A DNA stretch of 64,000 nucleotides from Dyella flagellata (GCF_030160275.1 NZ_BSOA01000003.1:248001-312000); one strand, 5' to 3'. Counted from the stretch's first letter, positions 8,800-18,810 are shown. Numbers and translations are program-made. The notes: generated by a model from the sequence alone, not told the origin.

Positions 8800-9582
8800 G
8801 TGGCCGAGTTCACGCTACCGAAGAATTCCAAGATCCAGCCGGGCAAGCACTATCCGGCGAAGGACGCGAAAAAACCGCGTACGTTCCGCATCTATCGCTG
8901 GTCGCCGGACGATGGCCAGAACCCGCGCGTCGATACCTACGAGGTCGACCTGGCCGCGTGCGGCCCGATGGTTCTGGACGCGCTGCTGAAGATCAAGAAC
9001 GAGATCGATCCCACCCTCACGCTGCGCCGCTCCTGCCGCGAAGGCATCTGCGGCTCCTGCGCGATGAACATCGACGGCACCAATACGCTGGCCTGCACCA
9101 AGGCGATCACGGAATGCCCGTCGGGTGACGTGAAGATCTACCCGCTGCCGCACATGCCGGTGGTGAAGGATCTGGTTCCCGATCTCACGCACTTCTACGC
9201 GCAGTTCGCTTCGATCCGTCCGTGGTTGCGTACGCAAAGCGCGGCACCTGACCGCGAGCGCTTGCAGTCCCCGGAAGACCGCAAGAAGCTCGACGGCTTG
9301 TACGAGTGCATCCTGTGCGCCTGCTGCTCGACCAGCTGCCCGAGCTACTGGTGGAACGGCGACCGTTACCTGGGGCCGGCGATCCTGTTGCAGGCCTACC
9401 GCTGGATCGTCGATTCGCGCGACGAGGACACCGGTGCGCGCCTGGACGATCTGGAAGATCCGTTCAAGCTGTACCGCTGCCACACCATCATGAACTGCGC
9501 ACGCACCTGTCCGAAGGGTTTGAACCCGGCCAAGGCGATTGCGGAGATCAAGAAGCTGCTGGTGGCGCGGCGGTCCGCCTGA
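8800..9582 (+). CDS. sdhB: Succinate dehydrogenase iron-sulfur subunit
   Basis: This electron-transfer subunit carries electrons from SdhA FAD to quinone through [2Fe-2S], [4Fe-4S] and [3Fe-4S] clusters. The 260-residue protein shows '[16 protein letters not shown]' for the 2Fe-2S cluster, '[17 protein letters not shown]' for the 4Fe-4S cluster, and '[15 protein letters not shown]'. The start codon is GTG, supported by a GGAGAGG box 5 bases upstream. It lies 21 bases after sdhA and is followed immediately by sdhE. Confidence 0.97.
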   Translation: MAEFTLPKNSKIQPGKHYPAKDAKKPRTFRIYRWSPDDGQNPRVDTYEVDLAACGPMVLDALLKIKNEIDPTLTLRRSCREGICGSCAMNIDGTNTLACTKAITECPSGDVKIYPLPHMPVVKDLVPDLTHFYAQFASIRPWLRTQSAAPDRERLQSPEDRKKLDGLYECILCACCSTSCPSYWWNGDRYLGPAILLQAYRWIVDSRDEDTGARLDDLEDPFKLYRCHTIMNCARTCPKGLNPAKAIAEIKKLLVARRSA

Positions 9583-9583
9583 C

Positions 9584-9886
9584 ATGAGCGGCGGGACTCC
9601 GGACCAACCGGGCTCTGACCGAGCCTCGAGTCCAGCCTCCGGAGTCCCGGACTTGAAGCGCCTGCGGTGGCGCACCCGTCGCGGCACGCGCGAACTGGAT
9701 GCCTTGTTCGGCGGCTGGCTGGAAACCTCGTTTCCCACGGCCGACGCGGCCCTGCAGCGGGCCTTCGACGAATTGCTCGACGTGCAGGACCCGGACCTGT
9801 GGGACTGGGTGATGGGTCACGCCAGGCCGCCGCGCATCGATTGGCAGGCGATCATCGATGACATCCGCGCCCGCCATCGGCTTTGA
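9584..9886 (+). CDS. sdhE: FAD assembly factor SdhE (YgfY/CptB family)
   Basis: This small cytoplasmic protein promotes covalent attachment of FAD to SdhA (and FrdA). The start at 9584, 1 base after the sdhB stop, gives 100 residues: a disordered N-terminal extension of about 25 residues, then the conserved helical domain beginning 'LKRLRWRTRRGTRELDALF', with the RGxxE motif needed for flavinylation. 'DLWDWVMG' near the C-terminus is also typical. Coupled to sdhB upstream, it overlaps the next gene by 29 bases. Confidence 0.93.
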   Translation: MSGGTPDQPGSDRASSPASGVPDLKRLRWRTRRGTRELDALFGGWLETSFPTADAALQRAFDELLDVQDPDLWDWVMGHARPPRIDWQAIIDDIRARHRL

Positions 9887-10289
9887 ATACCGGCCTTCGC
9901 GCTGGGTGTCGCGGCTGTTTGCCGGGGTCACCGGTTTGGCGGCGATAGCCGTGGCGGTATCGGGTTTGCCGCTAGCCATGCGCATTGTGCTGGTGCTGGT
10001 CTCCATCGGAGCCTGCCTGCATGCCATTCGCCGCCAGCGTGTGCCGATCCGTGCGGTGGGCTGGGCTGGCCAAAGCGGCTGGACCTTGCGCGGCCTGGAT
10101 GGCGGGGACGATGCGGCCACGCTGCTGTCGTTTCGGGTGATTCACCCAGGGGCGCTGATTCGCCTGGCCAGCCAACGCTACGGCAAGCTCACGCTGTGGC
10201 TGATGCCCGACAACACCGATTCGGACATCCGGCGGCGCTTGCGTATGCGCCTGGCCGTCGTGCGGGCTGAAGCGCAAGAACATCCCTAA
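9858..10289 (+). CDS. CptA/YgfX-like inner membrane protein
   Basis: This 143-residue protein has two hydrophobic helices at about 18-52 followed by a soluble domain with 'GWTLRGLDG' and 'LTLWLMPDNTDSDIRRRLRM', matching the YgfX (CptA) family. In E. coli, ygfX is paired with ygfY/sdhE and has been described as a toxin-like partner affecting FtsZ and MreB, a role that is disputed. Here the gene overlaps sdhE by 29 bases, preserving the pairing. Sequence identity is low in this family, so the call rests on topology, the motif region and context. Confidence 0.72.
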   Translation: MTSAPAIGFEYRPSRWVSRLFAGVTGLAAIAVAVSGLPLAMRIVLVLVSIGACLHAIRRQRVPIRAVGWAGQSGWTLRGLDGGDDAATLLSFRVIHPGALIRLASQRYGKLTLWLMPDNTDSDIRRRLRMRLAVVRAEAQEHP

Positions 10290-10386
10290 GGTTGCCGCCA
10301 TGCCCCGCTTCGGGCACTCTGCGCGCGCGGCACGGTCTGAAGGATTCTTACATACCCGCCGCCCATACCCCACAAGCGAAGCCTCC

Positions 10387-11634
10387 ATGTTCCGACCGCT
10401 CGAGCTTTTCATCGGCCTGCGCTACGTCCGTGCCAAGCGGCGCAACCAGTTCATTTCCTTCATTTCCACCGTGTCCATCGTATGCATCACGATCAGCGTG
10501 ATGGCACTGATCACCGTGATGTCGGTGATGAACGGCTTCGACTACCAGCTTCGTTCGCGCATCCTGGGCGCGATTTCCGATGCCACCGTGTCTGCGATAC
10601 AACCGGGCGAGTCGGTGCAGAATTGGCAATACGCCATGCAGCAGGTGAAGGCCAACCCGCACGTGCGGGGGGCGGCACCTTACGTTGAGATCCAGTCCTT
10701 CCTGCAGGGGCAGCGTTCCAGCGGGGCGATCGTGCGTGGCGTCGATACGGCGCAGGAGCCGAATGTATCGGATATCAACAAGCACATGGTCGCCGGCTCG
10801 TTTGATTCGCTGAAGCCGGACAGCTGGAATATCGTCCTGGGCAAGGATCTGGCTTTGCAGCTTGGCGTGAACGTGGGCGACAAGGTCACCATGATCGTGC
10901 CGGAGTTGCGTGCCACGCCGCTGGGTTCGGTGCCGCGGATTCGTGGATTTCGCGTCAGCGGCATTTTTGAAGTGGGCATGGAGGAATTCGATTCCGGCCT
11001 TGGCGTGATCAGTCTCGGAGACGCGGAAAAACTCAAGAGCCTCGCTGGTCCCACCGGCATCCGCCTTAAGCTGGACGACCTTTACAACGCGCAACCCGTG
11101 GCGCGTCAACTGGCCGACACGCTTGGCCAGGTCTACGGGGTGACGACGTGGATGGACAGTCACGCCAACTTCTTCACCGCCATTGCGATGGAGAAGCACG
11201 TGATGTTCATCATCCTCTCGCTGATCATCCTGGTGGCGGTGATCAACCTGATCTCGATGCTGATGATGCTGGTGACCGACAAGCAGGCCGACATTGCCAT
11301 CCTGCGCACGCTGGGCTCGACGCCGCGCAGCATCATGGGCATGTTCATGGTGCAGGGCGTGCTGGTGGGCTTCGTGGGCATCGGTTTCGGCGTGGGGCTA
11401 GGCTCGCTGCTTTCGTGGCGACTGCCCGGCATCGTGAAATTCATCGAGCACGTCACTGGCGTGACCTTCCTTTCGCCGGACGTCTATTACATCAGCGAAG
11501 TGCCCAGCAGGCTCGATTGGCATGACGTGGTCGGGGTATCGCTAGTCACCTTCCTGTTCTCCCTGCTTGCGACGCTCTACCCCGCATGGCGCGCCTCGCG
11601 TACGCAACCGGCCCAGGCATTGCGCTATGAGTAA
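10387..11634 (+). CDS. lolC: Lipoprotein-releasing ABC transporter permease LolC/LolE family
   Basis: This inner membrane permease extracts outer-membrane lipoproteins and hands them to LolA, powered by LolD. Start 10387 ([13 protein letters not shown]) matches the family N-terminus and gives 415 residues. There is a first helix at about 22-48, a large periplasmic domain, and three C-terminal helices around '[20 protein letters not shown]'; the MacB-like FtsX domain ends '[18 protein letters not shown]'. It overlaps lolD by 8 bases. No second permease gene lies nearby, so a homodimeric LolF-type arrangement is possible. Confidence 0.93.
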   Translation: MFRPLELFIGLRYVRAKRRNQFISFISTVSIVCITISVMALITVMSVMNGFDYQLRSRILGAISDATVSAIQPGESVQNWQYAMQQVKANPHVRGAAPYVEIQSFLQGQRSSGAIVRGVDTAQEPNVSDINKHMVAGSFDSLKPDSWNIVLGKDLALQLGVNVGDKVTMIVPELRATPLGSVPRIRGFRVSGIFEVGMEEFDSGLGVISLGDAEKLKSLAGPTGIRLKLDDLYNAQPVARQLADTLGQVYGVTTWMDSHANFFTAIAMEKHVMFIILSLIILVAVINLISMLMMLVTDKQADIAILRTLGSTPRSIMGMFMVQGVLVGFVGIGFGVGLGSLLSWRLPGIVKFIEHVTGVTFLSPDVYYISEVPSRLDWHDVVGVSLVTFLFSLLATLYPAWRASRTQPAQALRYE

Positions 11635-12331
11635 GTCCATGAACGCTACCAACGATATCGTGCTGCGCGCCAGCCACGTCGCCAAAACCTACGAGGAAGG
11701 CGATCTGCGCACCAAGGTGCTGATCGATGTGAACTTTGCCCTCAAGCGCCGCGAAACGCTGGCGATCGTTGGCGCCTCCGGTTCCGGCAAGAGCACTCTG
11801 CTGCACATCATCGGCGGCCTGGACACGCTGACCAGCGGCGAGGTGGAGGTGGAAGGCCAGGTGCTTTCCAGGCTGTCCGATGCCGAGCGGGGCAGGGTGC
11901 GTAACCGATCGATGGGCTTCATCTACCAGTTTCATCATCTGCTGCCTGAGTTCACCGCGCTGGAAAACGTGTGCATGCCCCTGCTGATCCGTGGTGCGGG
12001 CATTGCCGAAGCGCAGAAGCAGGCCAAGGCCTTGCTGCAACGCGTGGGCTTGGGGCAGCGCCTGGAGCACAAGCCATCGGAACTTTCCGGTGGCGAACGC
12101 CAACGCTGTGCAGTGGCGCGTGCACTGGTGACGCGTCCTGCCTGTGTGCTGGGCGACGAGCCCACCGGCAATCTGGATGAAGACAATGCCGCGCAGGTCT
12201 ACGCCTTGATGCTGGAGTTGAATCACGAGATCGGCACCAGCTTCATCCTGGTGACGCATGATCGCCACCTGGCCGCGCGAATGGACCGCACGCTGGAATT
12301 GCATAACGGCGAGTTGCGCGACAAAGCCTGA
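11627..12331 (+). CDS. lolD: Lipoprotein-releasing system ATP-binding protein
   Basis: This is the ATPase of the Lol exporter, 234 residues. It has Walker A 'GASGSGKST', Q-loop '[19 protein letters not shown]' as in LolD, signature 'LSGGERQR', Walker B '[12 protein letters not shown]' and switch His in 'LVTHD'. The start at 11627 lies within the last codons of lolC, so translation is coupled. The ORF extends upstream into lolC, but that part has no family resemblance. Confidence 0.95.
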   Translation: MSKSMNATNDIVLRASHVAKTYEEGDLRTKVLIDVNFALKRRETLAIVGASGSGKSTLLHIIGGLDTLTSGEVEVEGQVLSRLSDAERGRVRNRSMGFIYQFHHLLPEFTALENVCMPLLIRGAGIAEAQKQAKALLQRVGLGQRLEHKPSELSGGERQRCAVARALVTRPACVLGDEPTGNLDEDNAAQVYALMLELNHEIGTSFILVTHDRHLAARMDRTLELHNGELRDKA

Positions 12332-12456
12332 GCACCACTTTCGACGCAGGTTTGCCCTCATCCACGCGCGTGGTCGCACAGGCGGCGGCCTTGCCTCACT
12401 TCCATTCGCGTCGGCTCCCTACAAGCGTGGATTGCTGCCTGCGCTAGTTTCCCCTC

Positions 12457-14790
12457 ATGGCAGGCGGGGAGACGCAGGCAACACGAACATGGCCCAGCGC
12501 AATCACGGCGGCGCTGGCGCTATTGGCCGGAATAGCCGCGGTTCAATGGCTGCCCTTGTTGCCGCCTCGCTGGTGGGTGGGCGGGCTGGCGGCATGTTCA
12601 TGGATGCTTGCGTGGCGCCTGCCGCGCTTGCGGTGGCTTGCCGTATTGCTGTTCGGCTTCGCATGGGCGGCCTGGCGTGGTGGTTCGGCGATGGAGGCGC
12701 GTTTGCCAACGGCTTGGGAAGGGCAAGACTTCCAAGTGGTTGGACACGTTGTTGACCTGGCGCAAACCAAAGCCGGCGCCACCAGCGTGCAATTGGAGAT
12801 CGAGCGCGCCACGCGTGACAAGCAAGTCATAGCCTGGCGGGGACGCGTGCGCATCAGCTGGTACGGCAAGCCCTCCGCCGAGCCGGAGCCCTGTTCGCAA
12901 TGGCAATTGCGGTTGCGCTTGCGCAGGCCGCGTGGAACCGTCAATCCAGGCGGCGCCGATAGCGAACGCAGCGCGCTTGCGCGCGGCATCGCCGCCGTGG
13001 GTTATGTTCGTGGCGATCCGGGCAACCGCCGCTTGAGCGTGGCGACATGGTGCCTGGATCGCCTGCGCGGATCGCTTGCCGACGGCATCCAGGCTCGCGT
13101 GCATGATCCGCATAGTGCCGCATTGTTGCGCGCCTTTACGGTGGGCGACACGCGTGGTCTTGAGCAACATGACTGGATGGTTGCGCGAGGCAACGGTATT
13201 TCCCATTTGCTCGCCATTTCCGGCTTTCATGTGGGCGTGGCGGCGGTGTTCGGGCTGTGGTTGTGTCACGTCGTGTACTGGTTGTGGCCTGCGTTGGCGC
13301 TGCGCTGTCCGCGATCGCTGGCACAAGCCGTGTTCGCGTTGGCGTCGGCCAGCACATACGGTGCGTTAGCGGGCTTGGGCATGCCGACGATGCGCACCAT
13401 GTTGATGATTGCTGCCTGCGCCGTGGCACGTTGCAGTCGCCGTGCCAACGACGCGACACAGGCGCTGGCGATCGCGCTGACGGCGATACTGTTGGCCAAT
13501 CCTGCCGCCGTGCTGGAGGCAGGCTTCTGGCTGTCGTTTGTTGGCGTCGCGTTCCTGATCCTGTGCATGGAAGCGAAAGGACGCGGCCTGCGCGGTTTTC
13601 TGCACGAGCTGACGCTGGGGCAATTGGTGATGACGGTCTCCTTGCTGCCGTTGACGATGTGGTTTTTCGGCGAGGCGTCGCTGGTCGGGGCTTTGTCCAA
13701 CCTGGTCGCGGTGCCTTTCGTGAGTTTCGTGATCGTGCCGTGTGCCCTGTTCGGCACACTGTTGCTCGTCGTCTGCCCACCGCTGGCGACGCCTGTGTTG
13801 CATGTGGCGGAGTGGTTGACGCGTGCGCAATGGTGGCTGCTCGAACTGCTCGCACAGTGGCCTGGCGCGCATTGGTATTTGCCCACGGTGAAACCCTGGG
13901 CGCTGCTATTGGCCATGCTGGGTGCGGTGTGGTTGTTTGCGCCACGCGGCGTGCCTTTGCGAATACTCGGCGTATTTATGTTTCTGCCGCTGCTGTGGCC
14001 GGTACGCCAACTGCCGGCCGAAGGCGGTTTCCAGGCGTGGACGCTGGATGTCGGGCAGGGGCTTGCGATGATTGTGCGTACGCGCCACCACGCCCTGATT
14101 TACGACGCGGGTCCCCGCTTTCCCTCGGAATACGATTTGGGAGCGGCCGTCGTCGTGCCTTCCATGTATGCGCTGGGGATGGATCGGCTGGATGTGCTGA
14201 TGATCAGTCACGGTGACAACGATCATGCTGGCGGTGCTGTGGCCGTGGCGGCGGCATTTCCGATGGTTCGGCGCTTTTCCGGCGAACCCGCCCGCTTGCG
14301 GGTACCCATGGAGCAGTGCCGTGCAGGACAGCAATGGGAGTGGGACGAGGTGCGTTTTCGCGTGCTGAGTCCCGCGGTGGAGGCGCACAAAGCGCCAGCG
14401 AACGACGACTCCTGCGTGCTGTTGGTCGAAGGCCGTTCAGGGCGCCTGTTGCTCACTGGCGATATCGCGGCGCCTACCGAACGGCAAGTTGCCGCTTCGC
14501 TGGGGCCGGGGCCTCGGCCGGTGCTGCAGGTGCCCCATCATGGCAGCAAGAGTTCCTCCAGCGCCGGTTTCATTGCCGCTATCAATCCGGAGCTTGCCGT
14601 GGTCTCCGCCGGCTGGCGCAATCGTTTTGGTCATCCGCACCCGGCCGTCATGCAGCGCTACAAAGCTGCGGGCGTACCGGTATTCAATACGGCGGTGGAT
14701 GGCGCCGTTCAGATTGACTTTCCGGCGACGGGCCAGGCCCATGTTGCGGCGCGTTGGCGCTCGCTGGAACGGCGCTATTGGCGGGAGTGA
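12457..14790 (+). CDS. comEC: DNA internalisation competence protein ComEC/Rec2
   Basis: This inner membrane channel carries single-stranded DNA into the cytoplasm during natural transformation. It has 777 residues: N-terminal hydrophobic helices and a DUF4131/OB-like region; the Competence domain with many helices (about 230-510, starting near 'GNGISHLLAISGFHVGVAAV'); and a C-terminal metallo-beta-lactamase domain with 'SHGDNDHAGG' and 'VPHHGSKSSSS'. All three parts are intact. It follows lolD after 125 bases and precedes exbB. The organism may be competent, with the PilZ gene in this window belonging to the same pilus biology. Confidence 0.94.
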   Translation: MAGGETQATRTWPSAITAALALLAGIAAVQWLPLLPPRWWVGGLAACSWMLAWRLPRLRWLAVLLFGFAWAAWRGGSAMEARLPTAWEGQDFQVVGHVVDLAQTKAGATSVQLEIERATRDKQVIAWRGRVRISWYGKPSAEPEPCSQWQLRLRLRRPRGTVNPGGADSERSALARGIAAVGYVRGDPGNRRLSVATWCLDRLRGSLADGIQARVHDPHSAALLRAFTVGDTRGLEQHDWMVARGNGISHLLAISGFHVGVAAVFGLWLCHVVYWLWPALALRCPRSLAQAVFALASASTYGALAGLGMPTMRTMLMIAACAVARCSRRANDATQALAIALTAILLANPAAVLEAGFWLSFVGVAFLILCMEAKGRGLRGFLHELTLGQLVMTVSLLPLTMWFFGEASLVGALSNLVAVPFVSFVIVPCALFGTLLLVVCPPLATPVLHVAEWLTRAQWWLLELLAQWPGAHWYLPTVKPWALLLAMLGAVWLFAPRGVPLRILGVFMFLPLLWPVRQLPAEGGFQAWTLDVGQGLAMIVRTRHHALIYDAGPRFPSEYDLGAAVVVPSMYALGMDRLDVLMISHGDNDHAGGAVAVAAAFPMVRRFSGEPARLRVPMEQCRAGQQWEWDEVRFRVLSPAVEAHKAPANDDSCVLLVEGRSGRLLLTGDIAAPTERQVAASLGPGPRPVLQVPHHGSKSSSSAGFIAAINPELAVVSAGWRNRFGHPHPAVMQRYKAAGVPVFNTAVDGAVQIDFPATGQAHVAARWRSLERRYWRE

Positions 14791-14864
14791 TTGGCCGCAC
14801 GGTACGTTTCGGAGACGCTGCTATGATGGCGGCTTGCGCAGGCGGCAGGGCCAGGAGTTTTGCT

Positions 14865-15539
14865 GTGGGTGATTTGGGTCAGATTCTGATGGCGGGCGGT
14901 TGGGCGATGGCGCCCATCCTGATCTGCTCGGCGGTGGCGTTGGCGATTGTGCTGGAGCGGTCCTGGACCTTGCGGCGCAGCTACGTGCTGCCGCCCGGGC
15001 TGGCGCAGGAGGTGCGCGAATGGGCACGTTCCGATCAGCTCGATCCGGCCCACTTGGAAAAGCTTGCGACCGGCTCGCCTCTGGGCGAATTGCTGGCCGC
15101 CGCGTTGGCTGTGCGCCACCATTCGCGCGAACTGATCAAAGAGCGCATCGAGGACACCGGCCGCCACGTGGTGCATCGCATGGAGCGCTATCTGAACACG
15201 CTCGGCACCATCGCCCTGATCGGCCCGCTGCTCGGCCTGTTCGGTACCGTGATCGGCCTGATCCGCATGTTCATGCAGGTGATGGTGGGTGGCATGGCCG
15301 ATCCCACCAAGATGGCCGGCGGCATCGGCGAGGCCCTGATCTGTACGGCGGCGGGTCTGACGGTGGCGATTCCCGCCTACGTGCTGCACCGCTATTTCCG
15401 CTCCAAGGTGGCCGGTTACGTGGTGGACATGGAAAAGCAGGCTACGCTGCTGCTGGACGATCTCACGCTTTCCGCGCCGGGCACCGCTCCACGTGCGCGA
15501 CGCACCTCGCTGGCCACGGGCGACAAGGCCTCGGTCTGA
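14865..15539 (+). CDS. exbB: MotA/TolQ/ExbB-family proton channel protein
   Basis: This is an inner membrane proton channel that energises TonB-type or envelope processes together with ExbD. The GTG start at 14865 is preferred because AGGAG lies 7 bases upstream and it gives a normal 224-residue protein; ATG codons at 14823/14826 would add an atypical tail. Three helices are seen: about 9-28, then 'LNTLGTIALIGPLLGLFGTV' and 'GIGEALICTAAGLTVAIPAY', with the conserved Thr/Glu-containing channel segment. It is followed after 3 bases by exbD and then msbA and lpxK, the arrangement seen in many xanthomonads. Confidence 0.9.
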   Translation: MGDLGQILMAGGWAMAPILICSAVALAIVLERSWTLRRSYVLPPGLAQEVREWARSDQLDPAHLEKLATGSPLGELLAAALAVRHHSRELIKERIEDTGRHVVHRMERYLNTLGTIALIGPLLGLFGTVIGLIRMFMQVMVGGMADPTKMAGGIGEALICTAAGLTVAIPAYVLHRYFRSKVAGYVVDMEKQATLLLDDLTLSAPGTAPRARRTSLATGDKASV

Positions 15540-15542
15540 GCC

Positions 15543-15974
15543 ATGCGTATCGGTAACGACCGCCGCAGCGACGATTTCGAGATCAACGTGGTTTCGTTGA
15601 TCGACGTGCTGCTGACCCTGCTGATGTTTTTCGTGCTCACCACCACCTTCGTGCAGCATTCGCGCATGAAGGTGAACCTGCCGCAGGCCAGCGCGGAAGA
15701 TCGCGACATGCAGCCGCCGGCGATCACCGTGATGGTGGATCGCGAGGGCCACTTCTACGTGGGCAGCGATGAGGTGCGGGGCGCGAGCGTTGATGCGGTA
15801 AAGCAGGCCATTGCGCACGTGGCCGGCGACGATCGCAACCAGACCGTGACCATTCGCGCCGATGCCATGACCGCGCACCAGAACGTGGTCATCGCCATGG
15901 ATGCGCTGGGCCAGCTCGGCTTCACCCATCTTTCCATCGCCACGACGCCGACGCAGGCGGAAACGGGCAAATGA
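15543..15974 (+). CDS. exbD: ExbD/TolR-family biopolymer transport protein
   Basis: This is the partner of the ExbB-like channel, 143 residues. It has a cytoplasmic N-terminus 'DDFEINVVSLIDVLLTLLMF', whose Asp in the single transmembrane helix is the proton-carrying residue of the family, and a periplasmic domain of about 100 residues. The stop overlaps the msbA start by 4 bases (ATGA), coupling this energy module to lipid A transport genes. It could serve TonB, although no tonB lies in the window. Confidence 0.93.
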   Translation: MRIGNDRRSDDFEINVVSLIDVLLTLLMFFVLTTTFVQHSRMKVNLPQASAEDRDMQPPAITVMVDREGHFYVGSDEVRGASVDAVKQAIAHVAGDDRNQTVTIRADAMTAHQNVVIAMDALGQLGFTHLSIATTPTQAETGK

Positions 15975-17755
15975 GCGGCGCCAAAATCTCGTTGTGGGAT
16001 GCGGACAGCCGCCGCACGTACAGGCGGCTGCTCGGCTATTCCGCACGCTTTTGGCCGGTGATACTGATCACCATCATCGGCTTTGCCGTGGATGGCGGCT
16101 GCCTTGCGTTCTTCACCAACCAATTGCAGCCGATCATCGACAAATTGTTTGTGAAGAAGGATCCCTACCTGATCTTCTGGATGCCGATCTGGATCATCGC
16201 CATCTTCCTGGTGCGCGGCGTTGCCACCTTCGTCAGCAACTACGGCATTGGCTATGTCGGACGCAACGTGGTGCAGTCCCTGCAGCGCGATGTATTCGCC
16301 GCCTATCTGCGATTGCCGGCCACGTTCTTTGGCGACGAACATTCGGGGCATCAGATTTCGCGCATTACCTACACCAGCGAACAAGTGGCCGGTGCTTCCA
16401 CCGATGCCTTGAAAGTGGTGGTGACCGAAAGCGTCACGGCCATCAGCATGTTCTACGTGATGTTGAGCAAGAGCGCCTACCTCACCATGGTGCTGTTCCT
16501 GATCATCCCGCCGATCATGCTGATCGCCGCCTTCGTCAGCCGCCGTTATCGCGCGATCAGCCGACGCATCCAGAACATGATGGGCTCGGTGACCGGAACG
16601 GTGGAAGAAGCCATCGACGGTCACCGCGAATTGCGCATTTACGGCGGTCAGCAGCAGTCCGCGGAGCGCTTCAAGGATGTTACCGGACGAGCGCGCTACC
16701 TGAACCTCAAGATCGTCGCGACTTCCGCCACCTCCAGCGCCTCCGTCCAGACCGTGGCTTCGTTCGCCCTGGCCGTTCTGATCTTCCTGGCTTCGCGCCC
16801 GTCGGTGATCGATAGCATTTCGGCCGGCATGTTTGTGGCCGTGCTGACCGCGATGGGCGGCATGCTGCCCTCGCTGAAGCGACTGGCCAATGTGCAGTCC
16901 AACATCCAGACCGGTCTGGCCGCCGCCGAAAACCTGTTTGCGGTGATGAACCTGCCGCCGGAAGTCGATCGCGGCAGCAAGATCCTGGAGCGCACCAAGG
17001 GCGACTTGCGTTTCGAAGACGTGCGCCTGGTTTATCCTCGCGGTGACTGCCAGGCACTGGCTGGTGTGAGCCTGCATTGCCCGCCGGGTTCCGTGACCGC
17101 GCTGGTAGGCCGCTCCGGCAGCGGCAAAAGCAGCCTGGTCAGCCTGCTGCCGCGGTTCAATGCGCTGACTGACGGCCGCATCCTGCTCGATGGCGAGAGT
17201 TACGAGGACTACACCTTGTCCTCGCTGCGCAAGCAGATCGCCTGGGTGGGGCAAAGCGTGGTGCTGTTCGACGGCAGCGTGGCCGAGAACATCGCTTACG
17301 GTGAGCTGGCCGGTGCGAGCGAGCAGGAGATCGTGGCCGCGGCCGAAGCCGCCAATGCGATGGAGTTCATCGCGCGGATGCCGCAGGGCATTTACAGCCC
17401 AATTGGCGAGGGCGGCAACATGCTTTCCGGTGGACAGCGCCAGCGCATCGCAATCGCCCGCGCGATCCTCAAGAACGCGCCCATCCTGGTGCTGGACGAA
17501 GCTACCAGCGCACTGGATACCGAATCCGAACGGCTGATCCAGCAGGCGCTGCAGCGCTTGATGCGCGACCGCACCACGCTGGTCATCGCGCATCGTCTGT
17601 CCACCATCGAACACGCCGACCAGATCGCGGTGATGGAGCAGGGCCAGATCATTGAGCGTGGCACGCATGCCGAGCTGATGGCCCTGGGTGGTCATTACGC
17701 CGCGTTGCACCGCATGCAGTTCAACGAACGTCCCGCTGCTGTTGCCGCTGACTGA
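15971..17755 (+). CDS. msbA: Lipid A export permease/ATP-binding protein MsbA
   Basis: This half-size ABC exporter flips lipid A-core across the inner membrane. It has 594 residues: six transmembrane helices in the first 320 residues, then a nucleotide-binding domain with Walker A 'GRSGSGKSSL', signature 'LSGGQRQRIAIARAIL', Walker B 'ILVLDEATSALD' and 'IAHRLSTIEHAD'. It sits between exbD (4-base overlap) and lpxK (4 bases apart), and the msbA-lpxK pair is the conserved lipid A linkage that supports this call over a generic ABC exporter. Confidence 0.96.
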   Translation: MSGAKISLWDADSRRTYRRLLGYSARFWPVILITIIGFAVDGGCLAFFTNQLQPIIDKLFVKKDPYLIFWMPIWIIAIFLVRGVATFVSNYGIGYVGRNVVQSLQRDVFAAYLRLPATFFGDEHSGHQISRITYTSEQVAGASTDALKVVVTESVTAISMFYVMLSKSAYLTMVLFLIIPPIMLIAAFVSRRYRAISRRIQNMMGSVTGTVEEAIDGHRELRIYGGQQQSAERFKDVTGRARYLNLKIVATSATSSASVQTVASFALAVLIFLASRPSVIDSISAGMFVAVLTAMGGMLPSLKRLANVQSNIQTGLAAAENLFAVMNLPPEVDRGSKILERTKGDLRFEDVRLVYPRGDCQALAGVSLHCPPGSVTALVGRSGSGKSSLVSLLPRFNALTDGRILLDGESYEDYTLSSLRKQIAWVGQSVVLFDGSVAENIAYGELAGASEQEIVAAAEAANAMEFIARMPQGIYSPIGEGGNMLSGGQRQRIAIARAILKNAPILVLDEATSALDTESERLIQQALQRLMRDRTTLVIAHRLSTIEHADQIAVMEQGQIIERGTHAELMALGGHYAALHRMQFNERPAAVAAD

Positions 17756-17759
17756 CGCA

Positions 17760-18761
17760 ATGAATTTGGCCGAGACGCTCCAAGCGGGCTGGTATGGCAC
17801 AAGACGATTGCCGTGGTGGTGTCACCCGCTTGCGGCGCTTTATGGGTTTGTCGTGGCCGTCCGGCGCACGCTTTATCGAATCGGTTGGCTGAGTGCGGCG
17901 CAATTGCCTTGTCCAGTCATCGTGGTTGGCAACATCACGGCGGGGGGCACAGGGAAGACACCGCTTACGCTGGCGTTGGTGGATGCATTGCGCGAACGAG
18001 GCTATCGGCCAGGCGTGGTGAGCCGCGGCTATGGCGGCAGCCAGCATGGGCCAAGCTTGCTCGGTGAGTCGCCAGATCCCAGCGAAGTAGGCGACGAGCC
18101 TTGTTTGATACGTGCAAGTGGTGTGTCGGTCGCCATCGGGCGTGATCGCCCTGCAGCCGCGCAGTTACTGCTCAATGAAGGATGCAACGTCATCATCGCG
18201 GACGATGGCTTGCAGCATTACCGCCTTGCCCGCGATGTGGAAATTTGCGTAATCGATGGCGAGCGCCGCTTTGGCAATGCCCGCCTGCTTCCGGCGGGAC
18301 CTTTGCGTGAGCCGCTGCGGCGTCTTAAGCAGGTCGATTTTCGCGTCTGCAACGGTGGCGACCCGCAAGTGGGCGAAGTGCCCATGCGCCTGGGTGGCGG
18401 CACCGCGCGGAGATTGTGTGATGGACGTGAGCAGACTCTTGCCAGCTTTGCCGGCATGCGCGTCCATGCGGTGGCCGCGATCGGCCATCCGCAGCGCTTC
18501 TTTGCCAGTCTCAGCGCGCAAGGGGTCGAGGTGATTGCGCACCCCTTTCCCGATCATCATGCCTTCATACCGCAGGATCTCGCCTTTGGCGATGATTGTC
18601 CGGTGCTGATGACGGAAAAAGACGCGGTGAAGTGCCGTGCTTTCGCCCAGCCGCATTGGTGGAGCGCGCCGGTAAAGGCCGACTTGCCCCCGAATTTTTA
18701 CGCGGATTTATGCGCAAAACTGACTGTGCGGACGCAATCGCGGGCGATGGCGTTATCATAG
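17760..18761 (+). CDS. lpxK: Tetraacyldisaccharide 4'-kinase
   Basis: LpxK phosphorylates the 4' position of the lipid A disaccharide at the inner membrane face. The 333-residue product starts 4 bases after msbA. It has an N-terminal amphipathic/membrane segment ('PLAALYGFVVAVRRTLY'), the P-loop 'VGNITAGGTGKTPL', then 'RDRPAAAQLLLNEGCNVIIA' and 'DDGLQHYRLARDVEICVID', characteristic of LpxK, and 'TEKDAVKC' near the C-terminus. kdsB, often next in other genera, is not here. Confidence 0.95.
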   Translation: MNLAETLQAGWYGTRRLPWWCHPLAALYGFVVAVRRTLYRIGWLSAAQLPCPVIVVGNITAGGTGKTPLTLALVDALRERGYRPGVVSRGYGGSQHGPSLLGESPDPSEVGDEPCLIRASGVSVAIGRDRPAAAQLLLNEGCNVIIADDGLQHYRLARDVEICVIDGERRFGNARLLPAGPLREPLRRLKQVDFRVCNGGDPQVGEVPMRLGGGTARRLCDGREQTLASFAGMRVHAVAAIGHPQRFFASLSAQGVEVIAHPFPDHHAFIPQDLAFGDDCPVLMTEKDAVKCRAFAQPHWWSAPVKADLPPNFYADLCAKLTVRTQSRAMALS

Positions 18762-18810
18762 GCGTCGTTTTCCGGCACCCAGCCGGCACTTCTTCCGCGC
18801 GAGGTCTTTC

